Origin: CAYYJR01 sp964472305
GTDB taxonomy: Bacteria > Armatimonadota > Hebobacteria > CAIYQO01
Assembly: GCA_964472305.1 (NCBI GenBank)
Contig: CAYYJR010000014.1
Location: 1-64,000, forward strand
Direction: 5' to 3'
Length of the DNA: 64,000 nucleotides
The position numbers and the translations under genes were made by a program. This document shows positions 59,457 to 64,000 of this stretch, one piece after another; position 1 is the stretch's first letter, and each line of letters starts with the position of its first letter. The notes beneath the pieces were generated by a model. It searched no databases. It was not told the DNA's origin and saw nothing but the letters and a program-made list of their open reading frames with translations.

Positions 59457-61184
59457 CTATCCGCTCTTCTGCGCGTGGATGTCGTCGAGCACTTCGCGAA
59501 CATGAGTGAGAACGGCGTCGCTGATGCGGCCGCCAACTTGCAGGCGGGCTAGTTCGTCCACCCGCTCGTTGTGGGTGAGTGCCCGCATGCGGCTGATGGT
59601 GCGCTCGCTTTCAGTGGCTTTTTCCAGCAGGAAGTGCGTGTCGGCGTAGAAGGCAATTTGCGCCAGGTGGGTGACGCAGATCACTTGCGCGGCGCCGGCG
59701 ACGCGGGCTAGTTTTTCGCCCACCACTTCAGCGGTGCGCCCGCCGATGCCGGTATCGATCTCATCGAAGATCAGCGTGGGCACCCCGACACCGCGCGCGG
59801 CTACCGCTTTCAACGCCAGCATGATGCGCGACAGCTCGCCACCGGACGCGATCTTTGCCAATGGTTTGGGCGGCTCGCCCAGGTTGGCGGAGATGGAGAA
59901 GGCAACGGTGTCGATACCCTGCGTGGTCACCGCAACCGGCGTACCTTCCACCGGCAGCCCGCCTTCTTGCGCGTGGCGCGCGACGTCAATGGTGAAGACC
60001 GCCTTCGGCATGCCCAGTTGCGCCAACTCGGCCTGCACCTCGGCGGCAAGGGTATCGGCCAGCGCGGTGCGCAGTGTGGAGAGTCGCAGCGCGCATGCCG
60101 CCAACTCGCGTTCGACGCGCGCGATTTCCAGCGTGATCGCTTCCAGCTGTTCCTCATGGTGTGCCAACCGGTTCAGTTCTTCACGCTGCCGCGCCGCGTA
60201 GGCGAGTACCGCATCGATGCTTTCGCCGTATTTGCGCTTCAGGCTATGCAACAGACCGAGGCGCTCCTCGATTTCCTCCAGCCGTTCGGGATCGAACTGC
60301 GTGCGGTCGCGATAATCCGCCAGTTCGCGACAGGCATCGCCGATCTGCACCGCGGCATGCTCCAGTGCCTTCGCCAGCGGTCGCAACTCTTCGTCATACC
60401 GTACCAGCGCGGCGAGTTGCATCTCCGCCTCGCCCAGCGCATCCAGCACCGAACGACTTTCTTCACCTTCGTAGAGCAATCCATAGGCAGCCGAGGTGGC
60501 GGCGTGCAGCTTCTCCGCGTTCGCCAGCCGGTTGCGTTCGGTCGCCAGCTCATCTTCTTCGCCCGGGGCCAGCATGGCCCGCTCGATCTCGCCCACCTGA
60601 AACGACAGCAGGTCGATAGTGCGCAGTCGCTCGCGCTCATCGGACTGCAACTCGCGCAGTTCGCGCAACAACATGGTGCGCCGGCGCGCTAACTCCGCCA
60701 CTTCCGCTTTCGTCTGCACGAAGGTCGCATCACCCAGCGCGTCTAAAAATGTAAGGTGCTGTTCTTCGCGCAGCAGCGATTGATGCTCGTGCTGCCCGTG
60801 CAGATCCACCAGCAGGTCGCCCACCTGGCGTATCACGCTGACCGGACAGGCGCGTCCATTGACGCGTGCCAGGTTGCGCCCCTCGCGCGCGACTTCCCGC
60901 GAGAGAATGATCATGCCGTCTTCCGGTTCGATCTCGATCTCCGCCAGCGCGGGTCGCAGGTGCGGCGCGTCCGACAGGTCGAACACCGCCTGTAACACCG
61001 CGCGCGCCGTGCCGGTGCGCACCAGTTCGGTGCCGGCCCGTTCACCCAGCAGCACGTTGATGGCGTCAATCACGATCGACTTGCCAGCCCCGGTCTCGCC
61101 GGTGAGGATATTCAAACCAGCGGAAAAGGTGACGGTTAACCGGTCAATGAGCGCGAAATTCTCGATGTAGAGTTCGGTGAGCAT
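59457..61184 (-). CDS. recN: DNA repair protein RecN
   Basis: 575 residues, an SMC-like ATPase that holds or aligns broken DNA ends. Walker A GETGAGKS is at 29-36, a long coiled-coil region fills about 150-370 (EVAELARRRTMLLRELRELQSDE and similar), and the C-lobe has the ABC signature ASGGELSRIMLALK, Walker B LIFDEIDTGIGG and the H-loop VICVTHLAQIA. Length is close to the 550-560 norm. The start at 61184 gives the typical MLTELYIENFALID beginning; a longer frame exists but has none. Confidence 0.95.
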   Translation of the reverse strand: MLTELYIENFALIDRLTVTFSAGLNILTGETGAGKSIVIDAINVLLGERAGTELVRTGTARAVLQAVFDLSDAPHLRPALAEIEIEPEDGMIILSREVAREGRNLARVNGRACPVSVIRQVGDLLVDLHGQHEHQSLLREEQHLTFLDALGDATFVQTKAEVAELARRRTMLLRELRELQSDERERLRTIDLLSFQVGEIERAMLAPGEEDELATERNRLANAEKLHAATSAAYGLLYEGEESRSVLDALGEAEMQLAALVRYDEELRPLAKALEHAAVQIGDACRELADYRDRTQFDPERLEEIEERLGLLHSLKRKYGESIDAVLAYAARQREELNRLAHHEEQLEAITLEIARVERELAACALRLSTLRTALADTLAAEVQAELAQLGMPKAVFTIDVARHAQEGGLPVEGTPVAVTTQGIDTVAFSISANLGEPPKPLAKIASGGELSRIMLALKAVAARGVGVPTLIFDEIDTGIGGRTAEVVGEKLARVAGAAQVICVTHLAQIAFYADTHFLLEKATESERTISRMRALTHNERVDELARLQVGGRISDAVLTHVREVLDDIHAQKSG

Positions 61185-61630
61185 GACGTACCTGCTATTA
61201 TACCGGAGGAAAGGGGACGAGGAAAGGGTCACGGAGCGAGTGCGACTCCGGTCTATGTTCTCATCCCTGGTGGTTGATGAGACGGCATATCGGAGAAGCG
61301 CTCTCGAATGCCTCGTATTTTCTCCCAAGCCACCTTGTTGATTCATAATGCCGCTTTCGGGCATGCACCATCGAATGCTGTGTGATTATTTTCGACAGCG
61401 AGTGTTGTTGTGGTGGCATGATACAGGCATGACAGGTGTGATCGCGCAGAAATTCGAGAGGTATGCCCGATCCATCACCCGGACTGTCGCGGTAGCTATT
61501 ACCCCATCGTGGTCGATCCTCGGCCAGTCGGCGGCGATCCTGACATTACATACGTTCTCGGATTTTCTGCCGGAGCGTGACATGGCGGAAAATCGTGCGT
61601 CGCACCTTGCCGGCAGGGGGAATAACGAGC
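61185..61630. other. Long intergenic region with no recognisable gene
   Basis: Between recN and the gap regulatory region about 450 bases hold no coding pattern that I can support: the open frames lack Shine-Dalgarno sites and show no family motif. No RNA gene was recognised. It may contain recN promoter elements; none is convincing. Confidence 0.6.
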
Positions 61631-61656
61631 GAGCGCCGGCATCGAGCGCCGGCATC
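61631..61656. repeat. Tandem 13-bp repeat upstream of the gap promoter
   Basis: GAGCGCCGGCATC occurs twice without a gap (61631-61643 and 61644-61656). The second copy's CCGGCATCG (61649-61657) is matched by inverted CGATGCCGG at 61672-61680, inside the promoter spacer, so the -35 lies within a 9-bp inverted repeat. This looks like a regulator-binding array. Confidence 0.6.
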
Positions 61657-61663
61657 GATGGCC

Positions 61664-61692
61664 TTGACAGGCGATGCCGGAATGTCTAATAT
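61664..61692 (+). promoter_or_regulatory. Near-consensus gap-pgk promoter
   Basis: A perfect TTGACA (61664-61669) and TAATAT (61687-61692) with the ideal 17-base spacer. The leader to the gap ATG is about 115 bases. Confidence 0.8.
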
Positions 61693-61702
61693 AGAACGGC
61701 GT

Positions 61703-61720
61703 TTGTGAAAGTTCACACAA
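61703..61720 (+). promoter_or_regulatory. Rex-like operator at the gap-pgk transcription start
   Basis: The 18 bases TTGTGAAAGTTCACACAA match the Rex consensus TTGTGAA-N4-TTCACAA at all seven bases of the left half and five of seven in the right. The site begins 11 bases after the -10, where a bound dimer would block transcription. Rex senses the NADH/NAD ratio and often controls gap genes. Confidence 0.55.
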
Positions 61721-61813
61721 GCGCTTGGTGTTTTCGCGCAATCAATGCCCCATGCAGCCTTTCCGCCGCCTGTAAACGGGGCAACACGCGTATTTTGTGA
61801 GGAGGTTTTCCCC

Positions 61814-62824
<1,011 letters not shown>

Positions 62825-62834
62825 TAGCACACCT

Positions 62835-62905
62835 GCCCTCACCGCATCGGAGTTCCCCCTTTCCCGCATGGGAGAGGGGCCGGGGGTGAGGGCCTTTCCA
62901 TTTTG
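62835..62905 (+). repeat. Palindromic intergenic element between gapA and pgk
   Basis: GCCCTCACC (62835-62843) pairs with GGTGAGGGC (62885-62893), followed by TTTCCATTTT. A second nested stem is formed by TTTCCC and GGGAGA around GCAT. Sequences of this kind (CCCTCACC...TCCCGCATGGGAGAGGGG) occur as dispersed REP/MITE-like repeats in many genomes. Here it could also attenuate transcription so that pgk is made less than gapA. Confidence 0.6.
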
Positions 62906-62918
62906 GGAGGCGTATGAC

Positions 62919-64000
62919 ATGGCGAAGAAAACGATCGATGACCTGCGGGATCTCACCGGCAAGCGCGTGCTTGTCCGCGTCGACTTTAACGTGGCGATTA
63001 AACCCAAGCTGCCCACCACCCGCGACGAAGCGGTTATCACCGACGACACCCGCATCCGCGCCGCGCTGCCCACCATTCGCGATTTGCTGGGCAAGGGCGC
63101 GAAAGTGATCCTGATGTCGCACCTGGGTCGCCCCGATGGCCAGGTTGTCGAAGGATTGCGGATGGATGTCGTCGCCAGGCGCCTGAGTGAACTGCTCGGC
63201 AAGCCGGTGGCAAAGGTCGATGATTGCATCGGTCCCGAGGTCGAGACTGCCATCGCCGCCCTGCAGCCGGGTGACGTGCTGCTGTTGGAAAACGTGCGCT
63301 TCCACGCGGAGGAAGAGTCGAAAGATGACGCTGTGCGCCTGCCCTTTGCGCAAAAGCTGGCCGCACTCGGTGATGTCTACGTCAACGATGCCTTTGGCAC
63401 CGCCCACCGCGATCACGCCTCCACCGCCAGCATCGCCCGCTTCCTGCATCCCGCAGTGGCCGGCTACCTGCTTGCGAAAGAGATTGCCACCCTGGGCAAG
63501 GCGCTGGATAATCCGGCGCACCCGTTCGTCACCATCCTCGGCGGCGCCAAGGTGAAGGATAAGATTAAACTGATCACCAACATGATCGGCAAGGTCGATG
63601 CGCTGCTTATCGGCGGCGGCATGGCCTTCACCTTCCTCAAGGGCATGGGCTATGAGATCGGCAATTCCCTCCTCGACGCCGATAACCTGGAAACGGTGAA
63701 GGGAATGATGGAGAAGGCGAACAACAGCACCACCAAACTGGTGCTGCCGGTGGATGTGGTCATTACCGACCAGACGGTGGAGCAAGTGCTCGCCAACAAG
63801 ACCGGTGAAGGTATCGCCACCCGCGTGGTGGACGTCGACCAGATTCCCGCAGGCTGGATCGGGCTGGATATCGGTCCGAAATCGGTGGCGGAGTTCAAAA
63901 CCTTTATCAAGTCGGCGAAGCTGGTCGTCTGGAACGGCCCGGTCGGGCTGTCCGAGTCGCCGGCGTTTGCGCAAGGCACGGCGAACCTCGCCGACGAGTT
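62919..64000 (+). CDS. pgk: Phosphoglycerate kinase (3' end beyond window)
   Basis: At least 360 residues are visible and the frame is still open at base 64000. RVLVRVDFNVAIKP, DDTRIRAALPTIRDLL, MSHLGRPDG, LLENVRFHAEEESKDD, NDAFGTAHRDHAST, ILGGAKVKDKI and the start of the C-terminal WNGPVGLSESPAFA nucleotide region identify it. It makes ATP from 1,3-bisphosphoglycerate, the product of the gene just upstream. TTGGGAGG lies 9-10 bases before the ATG at 62919. Expected total length is about 395-400 residues, so roughly 35 remain outside. Confidence 0.96.
   Translation, partial: MAKKTIDDLRDLTGKRVLVRVDFNVAIKPKLPTTRDEAVITDDTRIRAALPTIRDLLGKGAKVILMSHLGRPDGQVVEGLRMDVVARRLSELLGKPVAKVDDCIGPEVETAIAALQPGDVLLLENVRFHAEEESKDDAVRLPFAQKLAALGDVYVNDAFGTAHRDHASTASIARFLHPAVAGYLLAKEIATLGKALDNPAHPFVTILGGAKVKDKIKLITNMIGKVDALLIGGGMAFTFLKGMGYEIGNSLLDADNLETVKGMMEKANNSTTKLVLPVDVVITDQTVEQVLANKTGEGIATRVVDVDQIPAGWIGLDIGPKSVAEFKTFIKSAKLVVWNGPVGLSESPAFAQGTANLADE

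Overview
The window is a gene-dense, G+C-rich stretch of chromosome from a heterotrophic bacterium with two membranes. The outer membrane is implied by a TonB-dependent receptor (45688-47796) and two signal-peptide beta-barrel-like proteins (42756-43553 and 48676-49776). Other marks are an rsbV-rsbW-sigma-factor partner-switching operon, a complex I operon with no NuoE/F/G, and several carbohydrate-active or esterase genes. The mix would suit a diderm of the Armatimonadota kind, but no 16S rRNA gene or phylogenetic marker comparison is available here, so that placement is only a guess. Core promoters fit a normal sigma-70 consensus, and Shine-Dalgarno sites are common.

Left part (1-13.7 kb): the 3' end of a voltage-gated cation channel; a decayed IS256-type transposase fragment; dihydrolipoyl dehydrogenase; a secreted alpha/beta hydrolase; hisA, acpS and nnr on the plus strand; two tRNA genes (Cys-GCA and Gly-CCC); two tandem paralogous SIS-domain genes and a BadF/BcrA-type sugar kinase; a membrane-anchored TPR/polysaccharide deacetylase; cobS; and a C39/BtrH-like protein of unknown role behind a perfect 11-bp hairpin.

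Signalling block (13.9-21.2 kb, plus strand): a YtxH protein, the rsbV-rsbW-sigma operon, a glycosidase-like beta-propeller protein, a HEAT-repeat protein and an HD-GYP protein.

Respiratory block (21.4-35.2 kb, minus strand): nuoA-B-C-D-H-I-J-K-L-M-N. Foreign genes are packed into it with operon-like spacing: an SGNH esterase between nuoB and nuoC, and a membrane NTF2-like protein plus a SASA/CE6-type acetylesterase between nuoH and nuoI. A possible 75-codon gene fills the nuoM-nuoN gap. A second SGNH protein, lacking the usual nucleophile, is divergent from nuoA.

Right part (36-64 kb): a Y-family polymerase; a 1536-residue alpha-2-macroglobulin with an intact thioester motif; an outer-membrane protein; a YebC/PmpR regulator; a ParB-like protein; the TonB-dependent receptor; thioredoxin; a second barrel protein; an orphan sensor kinase; a zinc-ribbon membrane protein; an 816-residue phosphohexomutase-like protein; two GAPDH genes; two alpha/beta hydrolases; a rhodanese; a SHOCT-type gene broken by an in-frame TGA; recN; and a gap-pgk glycolysis operon. 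The gap-pgk promoter is near-consensus, carries a repeat-rich upstream region and is followed by a Rex-like palindrome, which suggests control by NADH/NAD ratio.

No CRISPR array, prophage, rRNA or intact transposon was seen. The most unusual features are the interleaved nuo operon, the Rex-like gap promoter, the nucleophile-less SGNH protein, and the interrupted SHOCT gene.
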